From positions 1 through 19,338 of the forward strand of contig JANBPT010000909.1 in assembly GCA_027575765.1 (NCBI GenBank): DNA of 19,338 nt, read 5' to 3'. The notes under the pieces were generated by a model. It saw only the letters and a program-made list of their open reading frames with translations. It did no database searches and was not told where the DNA came from. This DNA comes from Tieghemiomyces parasiticus. Its lineage: Eukaryota > Kickxellomycota > Dimargaritomycetes > Dimargaritales > Dimargaritaceae. The position numbers were made by a program, and so were the translations under genes. Shown here piece after piece: positions 9,135-19,338 of this stretch (position 1 is its first letter; each line of letters begins with the position of its first letter).

Positions 9135-11377
9135 CCATAAGTGGAGTGAGGCTGCACTGGTTGGTGAACAGGCCATCTTCCTACCCAATCAGCCGGCACG
9201 CCAGGCAGGTTACCAACAAACTAGCGGTCTGAACTTTATTCACAGGGGACTGAGTATTGGAGAGTGGGCTGATCAGGCGGGCTAGGGACAGGCTTTCAAC
9301 CGTGTTTCTTGCGACAACCTTCCCTGCACGTAAGTTCGTGCACTACTCGACACACTTAGGCCTTCACATGCTAGATTAAATAATCGATTCCATCAGATAA
9401 TTAAACCTCGCCTACGTTTTCCGCCTGATTTATCCTTAACGCGCCAAACCGGTACATAGGATCATGCCCAATGTAATGACTTGACAACTAGGCACCGCCA
9501 TGATGAGTAAGGTTTGTACAATACTATTGCTTCTCAGTTTAGTCCCAGGGGATAGTTGTATAAATTGGATTTTGCTGAATAATTGTACACCTTGGTACCC
9601 TAACAATTAGGCAATGTCATGAGCCGTTGACTAATGACTATAGGCTACCATTGGCCCGCACTCCCCTATACTACGGCTCACTTGTCCCTCATAGCCGATT
9701 CGAACCCCTTTTCAAATCAAACACCTTCACTTGCTAGGAACGTCTTACACATATCCTTGCTACTAACTGTAGTTTATATGGCCTATTACTCTGGTCATCT
9801 CCCTAGGATCCTCTGTGGTAGATATAATATCCCGAGGTAGGGGCTTATTCAATGCTAGGTTGCGTAACAAGAAAAGGGTGCATTCGATGTGTGATTGTTG
9901 GCCTTTGGGCCAATCTCGCCGCGGTTTATATTCCCGATGGTTTGAAATTGCGTGTTTCCGGGGATGGTCGTAGAGATGCAATAGAGAAAGAGTGCGGACA
10001 TCCGTTGAGTAGACATGAATCATAAGTAGGGGATAAGGAGTTGTGATATAGGCCAATAGGCAGTACAAAGTCGAACGATGAACAGCCTGAAGGGTGGGAT
10101 GTGTGGCATGGTAAAGGTTACTTCAAGGCGCATGGTCTGTGGGCGTGGAAGCCTAGTCGTCGTGAGGGTGATTTTGGGTACGACTCCTACCCTCCCCCCA
10201 ACATTATATCCAACCTTTCAAATCCCCTCTATTCAATACTATTTGAACTCAAGTGTGGTGGAATGGGGAGAGCCCCGCCACATCCGACCCCATTCGGACC
10301 AACGGACTGCAGGTCGCCGTAGATGAGGAGGTCGACACCTCACTGCTCCACGTGAGTATATTGGGGGCACCCATCCTCGACCACCGGACTTTCTCCTCTC
10401 CCTTCTCCTACGTACTCCCCAAAGTCTTCACAAGACTGGACTACAGATCTTCTATCCCATTGGCATGCCTTCTTCTAATTTAATCACTTTATCTAACCGT
10501 TATCCACACATATTCCGTATCACAGCACAAAAGAGATATCTTTCTGACTAACCAGGAGAGGCCTGCGAGTCTGGATCACCAGCCTCTATTCTTCTAGGTT
10601 ATGACACTTGATGACCACTATGTCCTAGAAGGGATCGCCAATATACACAAATCATTTGCATGCCATATCTTCCCGTTTTACAGTTATCAGCCGACCCATA
10701 CACTACCTGATATAATCGTCGGGGTCGAAATGGGCAATATCTACACCCAAGGGCTAAATACTGTTAGTAATTGAACTGGCGACTATATGTCTTTCTTTAT
10801 AGCGTATGGAGCTGTTCCTCTCTATTGTCTTCACCAAATTTCGTATGTAGGGTTGACTACCACTGGATTACGGTAATGGACGGGTTTAGATCATTACTCC
10901 GTAAGGATAAACTGTCTTGCCAACTCCGGCGCTATAGATAGGTAGCTTTGCACCACTAACAACTAGGTCCGCTGAGAATCTGAAGGCTTGGCCAACTCCT
11001 GTCTAAAAATATGGCACACAACTAAGGCCTCAAGGAGGGCTTGTACCAACCGCGGTGCCCTCTTTACGGTTGGTACCCTCGATGGCGTCCAATCGCTCAC
11101 CCCCAAGCACGAAACTGCCCAGACCATCTCAATCCCTTCACTGCACAATGTACCATAGTAATACTGCAACTTACCGTCACCAACCCGCCTCCACCTCGCC
11201 AGTTTTCCCTGAAATATTGTCACTTACTAGCCTCTTTGTATCCTGGAGCCTCAGGCTAATGGTCGCCTTGTCCCATCCTCTAGCATCCCCTAATAACTTG
11301 GGACTTGGCTTTTTCGCGGTTTGCAAACCACCCACTCCGGGTTGGAGTGGGACAAGGTAGCTTCGACCGTAGAAAAA

Positions 11378-11389
11378 ACACACACACAC
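11378..11389 (+). repeat. Short (AC)6 microsatellite
   Basis: AC repeated six times directly after a run of A. Simple-sequence repeat in non-coding DNA. Confidence 0.8.
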
Positions 11390-12777
11390 CCATATTCGCG
11401 ATGACAATAGAAAAAAAAACAATAGGAAAGCTTGGTTCACGCGCCGTGCCATCATGAAAGGCCACAGTCGACATTGGGTGGGAACCCTGTTGCCTTCTGG
11501 TCCGCGGCAGGCGCGACACTGGCCTTGTCACTAAGACGGTAATCTAGCCATCTTGGATCTGGCATCACCACAAATTTCTACACACGCCATCGCCATCATA
11601 CAGTTTGGATCGCTACTCGTGCTGACATAGTGGTCATTACGGCGACCTCATCGCTGGTGGTCTTTTTTTTTATATACAAGAAATGGGCCCAAAAAGAACT
11701 TGATACATTTAGTATATAATTTATCCTCGGTGGATGTGGCCGGCTATCAACTGGTCCCATGACCGCCGTGAGAATTGAACTGTTGTTTACTAAATAGCAG
11801 CAAGCCGGCTGACTTGGCTAGGTATCCGCTGGGCACTCGAGTTTATCAAACTCTATTTGGAGCCTGCTTGTTCAGCCGGCGACATCGTCGTTCACTTGAT
11901 CAGGAATCCAGCTCTCACATGCGACCGCGCTGGAGGGAGGGGGTGTCACTGGCCTCACTGCAACCTACAACCAACTATTAATATTATTTACTCTGCTACC
12001 TCAACCATTATTTCTACTGACGCCGAGGTGCCCCATTTATGGCTTAATGCTCACCAATAGACCAACGTTGGGCCGTGGGATCACCCATCCCGCCGCTAGC
12101 CCAAACAGCATCTAGTTGGGAGAGGCCGCGAGATTACTGGTTAGCCTATCGTATATTGTCTGTCTACCCTACCGGTGACCCACTAACCTACTCCTCTCCC
12201 CCTCGAATATCCATCAAACCGATACCGAAGCACGAGAGAGGGACGGGACAAGCGAGCCACAAAAGGGCCACGAGGCAGTCGAAGGAGAGCCGGCCAGGGT
12301 CGGTGCGTGCATGGCCCACCGTGCCCAAGTCGGTATTTGTTTGCTGATGCGTGGGTATCCCGCCCATAATGGCGCCGTCAATGGACCAGGCGTCTAGTTT
12401 AAACGCACGTCAAAGAATGAAGACATGCAATGGGTTCAGAGGCTGGTGGCGAATCGAGGTTAATAGTGGCATGGCGGGGTGATGGATCGACCACCAATCA
12501 GCACCCGACAGCCTCAGGGTCCTTGGCCATTGACCAACGGCGATTTGCCGTTTGCACCACGTGTCGCGCAATATTTTCCGCGACGAAGGAAAGAAATATC
12601 GCCCGAAATAGAAGCACCGTGTGGAAGGCACCAAACGCCTAAGAGATCACCGCGCGGCCATTGGCGACTAGTGGTGATTTGGTAAGCCGTGAGCTGCGTG
12701 TTGGATTCCTGCTGCAAGAGAGTTTTCTCCTGGGAAAGGTGCCTGGCCCAACCTCTCTTTCCCCCACCCCTCGCGCG

Positions 12778-12799
12778 CACACACACACACACACACACA
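12778..12799 (+). repeat. (CA)11 microsatellite
   Basis: CA repeated eleven times without interruption, preceded by a CG-rich CGCGCG stretch. This is the longest simple repeat in the window and lies in a non-coding interval. Alternating purine-pyrimidine sequence of this kind can adopt Z-DNA, which is general knowledge and not shown here. Confidence 0.9.
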
Positions 12800-13815
12800 T
12801 GCATGAACTTGCGAACTCGATATTCTCGTTGCACCGAAGCCTGGACCGGAATGGGGTAGGAATATTACGCGGTTCCAACCCAACGCCGAACCTGGAGAGG
12901 GAAGAGGCGGGAATAAGTCGCCAGTGTTTGTCCAAATGTTTTAGCGGCCTCCTTCACGATCCCCACGATGGATCACCAGGTGACTGTAGGCATTACGGGC
13001 GGTAGGACTGCAGACGGGTCCTTCCTGGGGATCCAGACATACGTGACCAATTGTAATGATGGCTCGGTAACGGTTGGCCTAGCCACTGAACTGGCACTGC
13101 GCCAAGGTGCCCCGTAGTATATAGGGGTTAACTTTGGGGCTTACGCACAGTAACCGGGTCAAAGACCACGGAATACCGAGCAGGTATTGCTGACGCCACC
13201 ATGTTCAGGTCACCCCCCGCCTTTCCGTTTTAAGAATGTACCTGATAGCTCGATATCGCCATGGCTTTCCTTACCCCTTGAGGGGCCGGGACTACCCGGA
13301 CAGCACCTAGACATGGGCGTTAATTCTCCTTCGGAGCTCCGATCGTTATCGGCCTTCAAAGTTTTATGACTCATTATATTCGTGGCGGCATTTGCCATAA
13401 GCCGAGTCAACCACTCACTACAGCGCCAGTCACACTATAGATACAGTGCAGAGTGAAAGCACGCCATCCCCCTTCACAATCTGTACCGCGACCTACTCCC
13501 TTCACCATTGTGGCCCCTGACGATGTTGGGTCGGACCATAAAGGTGACTCATCTTCTAATCGCTAACCAGTTTCTAAGAGTGCTAATGGACGGTTTCTGG
13601 CGCTAAGAAGTTATCTGGTATATCGTGCGCAAAGATACATCCATCGGGAACGTACCAATGGCTTAGTGCCTGACCTTGTCGCCTCTAATGGATCGAGACC
13701 TGCATGGTTGAATTCCACACTTAAGGGCGAAATGGTTTAAAATTAACCGAAAGCTGACTGGGCGGCCTGTCCTTCAACCAACAGTGAAGGATTTTGGCAG
13801 CGCCAGCATGGCGCA

Positions 13816-13831
13816 GATCATCGCGATGATC
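13816..13831. repeat. 16-bp perfect palindrome
   Basis: GATCATCGCGATGATC reads the same on both strands. One such palindrome in a window of this size is not far from chance expectation, so a regulatory role is not claimed. Confidence 0.6.
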
Positions 13832-14044
13832 CCTCCCATCCATTAGCCTTCAAAATTAATGCCGGCTATGGACAATTGTGACCGGCCATTTCGCCCCCAC
13901 AGGCCTGGGTGTTGACTTTTCTCACCCCTTCCCCAACTGCCAGCTTCAATATGCTCACGTCATATCTGCACGTCACACATGCTGTGGCCGCTAGACCCAT
14001 TGCACTTCAGTCCAGGCTGTTTCCTTCTAATGACTGATTGACGG

Positions 14045-14272
14045 CGCCATGGTATGGCGTTGGTCACACAGCCGTGACCGGCCATAGGTAACTGACGTCG
14101 CTGCTGGCAGACTTCACTCGGAGGTAAGGGACCGCTTCGGCTTAACAAGGTGAACAACTAGTAGATACGCCTTCTGCCGAGAGATGACGCACCCATCAGA
14201 TGGCAACATGTCACCTAGAGGCAGACAAAAGCCGTATAGTGGATTGGGGGGGAGGCACGCCATACCATGGCG
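14045..14272. repeat. Inverted repeat pair, 16 bp, with internal dyad
   Basis: CGCCATGGTATGGCGT at 14045-14060 is the exact reverse complement of the sequence at 14257-14272, 196 bp apart. Each copy also has its own dyad (CGCCAT, three bases, ATGGCG). The flanks do not match, so these are not the ends of an obvious transposon. Confidence 0.6.
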
Positions 14273-15820
14273 GGGGGGGTGCATCTTGGTTGGATCATCT
14301 CGGCCGAGCTCACTTGGGCCGAGTCGGTGGGTGGACAATGTGAAAAGGCCCAACCTAGACGTATGTGTTGCATATCCACCGGGAGGCTAATCTGGTATGC
14401 TGTCGGGCGGCACTTTCAAATGATTCTTCTAGCTTTTGGTATTTGGGCCAATCATTCCTGGGAACGTGCCCTGTAACCCAAAATTTAAGCTCTCGGTGCC
14501 ACCCCCCGCCTCCTTTCTTATCTTGACACGTGCGGGGGCAATTAAGAAACGATTGGCTCCTGGGGACCGAAGTGCTAGGGGCAATAACCAGTTCGCCCAC
14601 GACCAAGGCACACCTCCCGCTTCTGTCGAGCTGTGCTAGTGCGCTGACCAAATTAAGTATCCCCTTGGTGTGCAACACCTATACGGAGTCGCTCCCAAAA
14701 AAAGAGCAAATGGCAGGGTGGGAAAGGGCTGATCGGTCGTTTGACGAAAGAGTAAACGGGCATCATCTGACCTCTTTGTGTTCACCAGAATGCTACCCAT
14801 GACGGTTGGAAAGAGGTATTGCCACATGCGAAGACAGCCGCAGGATTTAGGAAGACTTTTGATGGTCTGGCGCCGCTACCTACTCCATCCGTGGGGAGGC
14901 CGATCGACCGCCTCCACCTCCTCCCCCCCAACAACGAGGCATGCGGGCCCAGGGCCTGGCCTGGCCGCGTAGGCTAGACGGCTCGATTAATCCATTGACC
15001 AGGGCCAAGCACGCCTACCGCAGGATGACATACGTAGCGAGTCATTCGGGGGGGGGCTTTGGCACCACGAGACGACCTCTCTGTCTTCCAACGCAGTCAC
15101 TCGAGCCTGTGCAGGTTATAGACAAAATTCCCGCTCTCGGCCAAGTCCACCTTGTCCACAGGCCCGCCCCCTCCTGTGCCTCTCCACAGATCATTTAGGT
15201 ATCAACGATGCAGGTGTACCTATGTGCACACAGTTTTCTATTTACGCGGTTTTTGCGGCCCCAACGTGACATGCACCCCCGTTCTTTCGTGTCGGACCCC
15301 ACTGGGTATTGACGTCTTCGCCTGACCACCCACTCCGGCCTGACGTTGCCGTTTCTGGAGTAGGTGTCCCTTACCTACTGCCTACCGTTGGCCCAGACAT
15401 GGCCCTAGCCACTCCACCCAAGCATCTGCCTACTCAACTGGTCGCTGAATCGGCCTTGCCCCCTTGATCAGGCACGTCGTCCGGCCCTCTCGAATCCCAG
15501 GGCGTACCATGATCGACCGTCCAGCGCGGCCTATTGCTCCTCACCATCGGTCCCACGCCTGGCAGCCCGAACGCTGGGACTTGTCCGCCTCACTTCGCTG
15601 CGCACGCCCTCGCTTTTCTGTGGTTCCTGGCCAGTCTATTCAATTGGTGTGCTTCTTCTTCGACCGTGATACGAGCTTCGCGAACGGCGCCGCCTATAAA
15701 CAACCCAACCAGCCTCTCCAGCCCCTAGCAAGCCAGTAGCCTGGCAAAAAAAGGAGGGGGAGGCGGTTGCAACCGAGTTGGTAGGCTGCGTCGCGTGGTA
15801 CAGTAGTGAAGTTAAAAAGA

Positions 15821-15834
15821 AAGGAAGGAAGGAA
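15821..15834 (+). repeat. (AAGG)3 simple repeat
   Basis: Three AAGG units followed by AA, in a purine-rich patch just before the strand composition switches to pyrimidine-rich ahead of the kinase gene. Confidence 0.8.
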
Positions 15835-16205
15835 CCCGGGACCAAACTAATTACAACAGACCCGCGGCGCCCGCCTCGTTATGCATCTATCTGCTGGTAT
15901 ACTGCAGTGCTGGACCCCTTCCCCCCCTACCCACCCACCTGCCTGTATGCGCCCGTACACTTGTCTAGAAAACCCCGTCACCTCGGCTCCATTTCATACC
16001 ATATCTCTTAACGATGCAACGGTATTTTTTTCCCTCAACTCTCCCTTCACTCCTCCCCTGGCGGTCCCTCACAAACCATTGGATAGGCTGCGCGCCCGGC
16101 CCGTCATTCCCGCCGGTTGCTCCCACCGACCGCATACAAATTTTCTAGGGGCTTCCCACTACTCATTGGCCATGTCTTTTCTCCGCCTCGAATGGCCACG
16201 AAGCC

Positions 16206-16213
16206 TATATAAA
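16206..16213 (+). promoter_or_regulatory. Distal TATA box candidate
   Basis: TATATAAA, a perfect TATA consensus, 953 bases upstream of the kinase ATG. Its use would give a leader of roughly 0.9 kb with upstream AUGs, or require a leader intron. Confidence 0.4.
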
Positions 16214-16803
16214 CCGATCCGCTCGTCCGCCCTCCACGGCCCCTCTTCCCTTTTCTTCCCTCCGACCCAGGGGTTATAGCGTACACTTTCGATTCCTTCC
16301 TTCAATTCGATCTTCTTCCCTCCTAACGCCTAATAGCCTTCATCGCTTTCGTCGCCTTCCTTTCGGCACCTTCCTCCCGTTTATTGGTATATCCCCCGCT
16401 GCTCCCACCTCCTTACACGTCCACGCCTCAGCGTCCGGTGGTGTCAATAGCTCGGCTCCTGTATGCCCTCTCCGCGTCGCGCTGCGTCGTTTCCATTCAG
16501 ACTGGCTACGTTCTCACTTATCTTTCTTTGACCATTTTTACATACTCACGACGGGTTCATTTGTATATGGTTGTATCGCCTTAGCCATTCATTCAGCCCT
16601 CGTGGACACCGTTCCTTCGATATCTCAACACCTAATTTTCGGCCCCGCTATCCTCACCTGTCAGGTCATTTATTATTGTCCCCTGGCCTGACTGACTCCC
16701 ATCCGTGATTTCTGCCCGCCGTCTTCCGCCGCTTTGTTGACAACCTACCTTCTCTGTCCGAGCAAGCTTACCGGCGCCGTACGTCTCCGGACAACTCTCT
16801 TAT

Positions 16804-16810
16804 TATAAAA
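16804..16810 (+). promoter_or_regulatory. Proximal TATA box candidate
   Basis: TATAAAA, 355 bases upstream of the kinase ATG. No ATG occurs between 16817 and the proposed start, which agrees with use of this element. Confidence 0.4.
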
Positions 16811-17158
16811 CGCATGTGAAAAGGGTACCCGTCATCCCTCGTTCTTTGTTCTATTCCTCGCCCGTGCGTACACTAGTGTACCTCCACACATCCCTCTTCT
16901 CTACCACCCCGTCCCCTTGCGGCGCTGTTTCGGACCCTCGACGTAACGCCCGTGGGTACGGTTTCACCGTGATAAAGTTAACCACCCACTTACTCGGCAA
17001 CTGCCCTCTCCTGACTAACTTGGTTAAAGCGTCGGCGCCGCTTTGTGAGCCTCCCCGATCGCCCCGACCTTCTCTCGGACCAGTCATTTACTTCCCTTCG
17101 TCCATTTAGGCATCCCTACTTCGCATTCGCGGCCACTCCACCCTCCACACCACTGCCC

Positions 17159-19338
17159 ATGCATAACGATTCAACGTTCTACCGCCTGCCGGCGCTGCCT
17201 CGACCGGCCCAGCCGGGGCAGCAGGATTTATGCGGGCCCAAATACGACTCAGAGTATCGCCGGCCACGGCCCGCTGTTTCCCCTGGCAGTTCACTCACCC
17301 ACCCCCGCGCACCGGCACTCGCTGGTGCGGATTACTTTTCGCCCAAGCACGGCATCGTGATCCCTATGATCACGCCAGTGACCAGCAGCGGCTCGCGTTC
17401 TGGCCTCGCCACGGGCACCAGCCTCCATACGCGACACCTAGCCACCGCCCGGTCGACCGACGGGGCCCCGCCGTCCCCGCTCAGCGGTCACCTGCTGCGC
17501 AGCGCCAGCCCAGATTCGGAGCTGAGCGACCCTGAGACCCTGTCCGACGGCAGCGACGTTGATGGCGGCTGGAGCGACGTGTCCGCCACCACCGACCCTA
17601 CTCTCATGGAAAGTCTCCGTCAGTCCCTTCCCACTGTCCCTCTGCTGCCCTATCGCAACCAAGTGGGCGGCCACTCGCCTATCCTGCGCTTCTCGGACAA
17701 GGCCATTTGTAAACCTCTCGTCGAGAAGGAACGCCGGTTTTACGAGTCGGTCGACGCCATCCAGCCCTCCCTCTCGCATTTTCTTCCTAGCTATCTAGGA
17801 ATCGTTAACGTTACCTTCGGTGCAAACCGCCCACGCTCCCCATGCGACCGGTTCCGGCTCCGTACGGGTGACAGTGCCGAGACGGACCCCAAGCCAGTCA
17901 TTGTGTTTGAGCAGAACATTCACCTCCTCCCGTCGTGGCTGGCCGAGCACGTCCCGCGTCATAGCCCCAACCACCTCCCCTTTCCGGAGACCAAGCTCAA
18001 CAAGGCCTGGCGAGCCCAGCAGGAGCAGGTGTTGCAGGAGGCCTTCTCCCCACAGGCCCTCTCTACCTTGTGCCGCCGCCAACGCCGAGCTCGCGCCACC
18101 CCGCACCACCGCCGCCGACACTCCTTGACTGACATGAGCGGTGGCCATATGAGTAAGCGTGTCCTTCCGCAGCACGTCACTGACTCCCATCCGTATAGCG
18201 GTTCCCACCCGTTGAGCTCCAGCGCCGTGTCGGCCAACGAGTTAACCTCCCCCCACGGATCCGATGAATCCCTGCCCGGCTCTCCCACCCGTGGGCACAC
18301 GCTACCCGATGACCTGGCAGCGACCGTTGGGCCCTCCCTGGCTCCGGCACCCGCTACTTCAGTGGGGATCGACCTGTCGCATCGCTTTCGCCAGCTTACA
18401 ACCGATAATGTGCCCGCCGCCCAGCCCTTACCCATCCGCTCCGCGTCCGCGCGGCATCGGCCGACCACGTCACCTCAGCTCATCCATCACGAAAACCGGC
18501 GGCTCTTCGTGGCACCCGGGTTTGACCGCAAAGCCCTGGCCTTACCTTTCCAGCAGTCGCCAGCCGAGCGGACCTCGCCTCTAACCGCCAGCCCGCCCCC
18601 CCTACCCGGGACCACCGGCCTGTCGCCCGCTCTGCGTTTCCACCGCCAACCGCTTACCGCCATCGCTGAACTGCCCTCGCCTCACCATCCCCACGGAGAC
18701 CAAGAGGATCCCTTCGTTATGGAAGACGCACCCACCCTCACCCCCGGTCTGTCCCCGCCGGGCACCCCGCCTAAGTGTCGGCCGCTACACCACCTGGCCC
18801 TACCCGACTCCCTGGCCACTCCAGGTCCGCCCACCGTCCAGCAGGACTGGGCAGCCGGCCTGACCCGGCGCTTCATGGCCAGCAAGGCCGATTCCTCAGG
18901 CGTCACTCCGGACGTGCACCAGTTCATCCTGCTAGAGGACCTGACCAACGGCCTGCGGCGGCCCTGTATCCTGGACTTAAAAATGGGCACCCGGCAGCAC
19001 GGTGTAGACGCCCCCGAGCGCAAGCGTGTCAATAAGACTAAAAAGTGCGCGCGTACCACCAGCAAGTCGCTGGGTGTGCGCATGTGCGGCATGCAAGTGT
19101 ACAAGGCCAGCAAGAGCCGCTACTTATTCCAGGATAAGTACTACGGTCGGTCCCTCAGCGACAAGACCTTTGCGCGGTCTCTTCTCGAATTTCTGGACAA
19201 CGGAGAGACCATCGCCGTGCATCATATTCCGCGGCTGCTGCGTCGCTTGTACGAGCTGTACCGGTTGGTAATCACCATCCACGGGTTCCGGTTCTACGCC
19301 AGTAGCCTCCTGATTGTCTATGACGGCATTGTGTCACC
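17159..19338 (+). CDS. KCS1: Inositol hexakisphosphate kinase (Kcs1-type), partial, truncated by window edge
   Basis: An open frame of 726 codons without an intron or stop to the window end. The enzyme phosphorylates inositol hexakisphosphate to the pyrophosphate 5-InsP7, a signal in phosphate homeostasis, vacuole form and stress response. Seen: LLPYRNQVGGHSPILRFSDK (162-181) followed by ICKPLVEKERRFYES and LPSYLGIVNVTFG, the N-terminal conserved block of fungal Kcs1. The inositol polyphosphate kinase signature PxxxDxKxG is PCILDLKMG (602-610; D606, K608, G610), continued by TRQHGVDA, LGVRMCGMQVY and DKYYGRSLSDK. ASSLLIVYDG (714-723) lies near the edge. Between the two conserved blocks is a Pro/Ser-rich, probably disordered stretch with a basic cluster (CRRQRRARATPHHRRR, 305-320). 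The ATG at 17159 is the first in frame after a TGA at 17012-17014, and no ATG in any frame precedes it for about 340 bases. The C-terminal catalytic part lies outside the window. Confidence 0.95.
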   Translation, partial: MHNDSTFYRLPALPRPAQPGQQDLCGPKYDSEYRRPRPAVSPGSSLTHPRAPALAGADYFSPKHGIVIPMITPVTSSGSRSGLATGTSLHTRHLATARSTDGAPPSPLSGHLLRSASPDSELSDPETLSDGSDVDGGWSDVSATTDPTLMESLRQSLPTVPLLPYRNQVGGHSPILRFSDKAICKPLVEKERRFYESVDAIQPSLSHFLPSYLGIVNVTFGANRPRSPCDRFRLRTGDSAETDPKPVIVFEQNIHLLPSWLAEHVPRHSPNHLPFPETKLNKAWRAQQEQVLQEAFSPQALSTLCRRQRRARATPHHRRRHSLTDMSGGHMSKRVLPQHVTDSHPYSGSHPLSSSAVSANELTSPHGSDESLPGSPTRGHTLPDDLAATVGPSLAPAPATSVGIDLSHRFRQLTTDNVPAAQPLPIRSASARHRPTTSPQLIHHENRRLFVAPGFDRKALALPFQQSPAERTSPLTASPPPLPGTTGLSPALRFHRQPLTAIAELPSPHHPHGDQEDPFVMEDAPTLTPGLSPPGTPPKCRPLHHLALPDSLATPGPPTVQQDWAAGLTRRFMASKADSSGVTPDVHQFILLEDLTNGLRRPCILDLKMGTRQHGVDAPERKRVNKTKKCARTTSKSLGVRMCGMQVYKASKSRYLFQDKYYGRSLSDKTFARSLLEFLDNGETIAVHHIPRLLRRLYELYRLVITIHGFRFYASSLLIVYDGIVS

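Larger units (their letters stand above)
9200..15880. other. 6.7-kb region without a recognisable gene
   Basis: All frames were read on both strands. Frames are short, overlap one another on both strands, lack third-position bias and show no family motif or convincing intron chain. What the region does hold is listed separately: two (CA)n microsatellites, a GGAA run, a perfect palindrome at 13816-13831, and an inverted repeat pair at 14045-14060/14257-14272. A T9 run at 11663-11671 and G runs near 14272 and 15049 are also present. A non-coding RNA or a fast-evolving gene with several introns cannot be excluded. Confidence 0.45.
15881..17158 (+). promoter_or_regulatory. Long pyrimidine-rich promoter/leader region of the inositol phosphate kinase gene
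   Basis: The plus strand is strongly C/T-rich over more than 1 kb, with TTCCTTC- and CCTCC-type runs. Two TATA candidates are present (16206-16213 and 16804-16810). From 16817 to 17158 there is no ATG, so a transcript starting after the second TATA would have the kinase ATG as its first AUG. A transcript from the first TATA would carry upstream AUGs near 16463 and 16565 and a start-stop element (ATG TGA) at 16814-16819. Open frames across this region, including 132 codons from an ATG at 15881, are attributed to the scarcity of stop codons in C/T-rich DNA. Confidence 0.5.

Noticed and set aside
8819..9199. In-frame extension of squalene synthase upstream to 9199
   Set aside because: It starts with GTG, is low-complexity and pyrimidine-derived, and is absent from the family. 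The ATG at 8818 gives the normal N-terminus.
9690..9720. Possible tRNA B-box (GGTTCGAATCGG on the minus strand)
   Set aside because: The flanking bases do not form a T-stem, and no matching acceptor, D or anticodon arms were found upstream.
13878..14085. 12-bp direct repeat GTGACCGGCCAT at 13878-13889 and 14074-14085
   Set aside because: About ten 12-bp direct repeat pairs are expected by chance in a window of this size.
15509..15739. 76-codon ATG frame on the plus strand
   Set aside because: It overlaps another open frame of equal quality, and shows no motif and no clear codon bias.
15881..16279. 132-codon ATG frame on the plus strand upstream of the kinase
   Set aside because: It lies in C/T-rich DNA, where stop codons are rare. 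The composition is Pro/Ser/Leu as expected for translated pyrimidine tract, and a TATA box lies inside it.
17438..18468. Long minus-strand frames opposite the kinase gene
   Set aside because: They are antisense shadows of the GC-rich coding frame, with no motif of their own.

Overview
The window looks like nuclear DNA of a filamentous fungus, probably an early-diverging lineage. Three things point there: spliceosomal introns of 153 to 231 bp with GTAAGT or GTAGGT donors and pyrimidine-tract AG acceptors, pyrimidine-rich leaders upstream of start codons, and an ERG9-type squalene synthase plus a Kcs1-type inositol phosphate kinase. A Zoopagomycota (Kickxellomycotina or Dimargaritales) source is only a guess. 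No bacterial operon, tRNA, rRNA, CRISPR array or intact transposon was recognised.

Layout: (1) 1-3160, minus strand: two tandem genes of one secreted family. Each starts with a signal peptide followed by cysteine-paired repeats that look like a ricin-B-type beta-trefoil. The left gene runs off the window edge. The second gene is complete after removing two introns (473 residues) and carries a helical C-terminal region I do not recognise. (2) 3160-6480: no convincing gene. (3) 6647-6961, plus: a small thioredoxin-fold protein that lacks the CxxC active site. (4) 7355-8818, minus: squalene synthase with one intron, convergent with the thioredoxin-like gene. (5) About 9200-15880: a long stretch without a recognisable gene, holding microsatellites and a few short repeats. 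(6) About 15880-17158: a pyrimidine-rich promoter and leader region. (7) 17159 to the right edge, plus: the N-terminal part and most of the catalytic core of an inositol hexakisphosphate kinase.

The three conserved genes (thioredoxin-like, ERG9, KCS1) are housekeeping-type and share no pathway that the sequence shows. The accessory and most interesting part is the tandem pair of secreted lectin-like genes. Several genes here, including both large partial frames at the edges and the spliced genes, only appear when reading frames are followed across introns or to the window ends.
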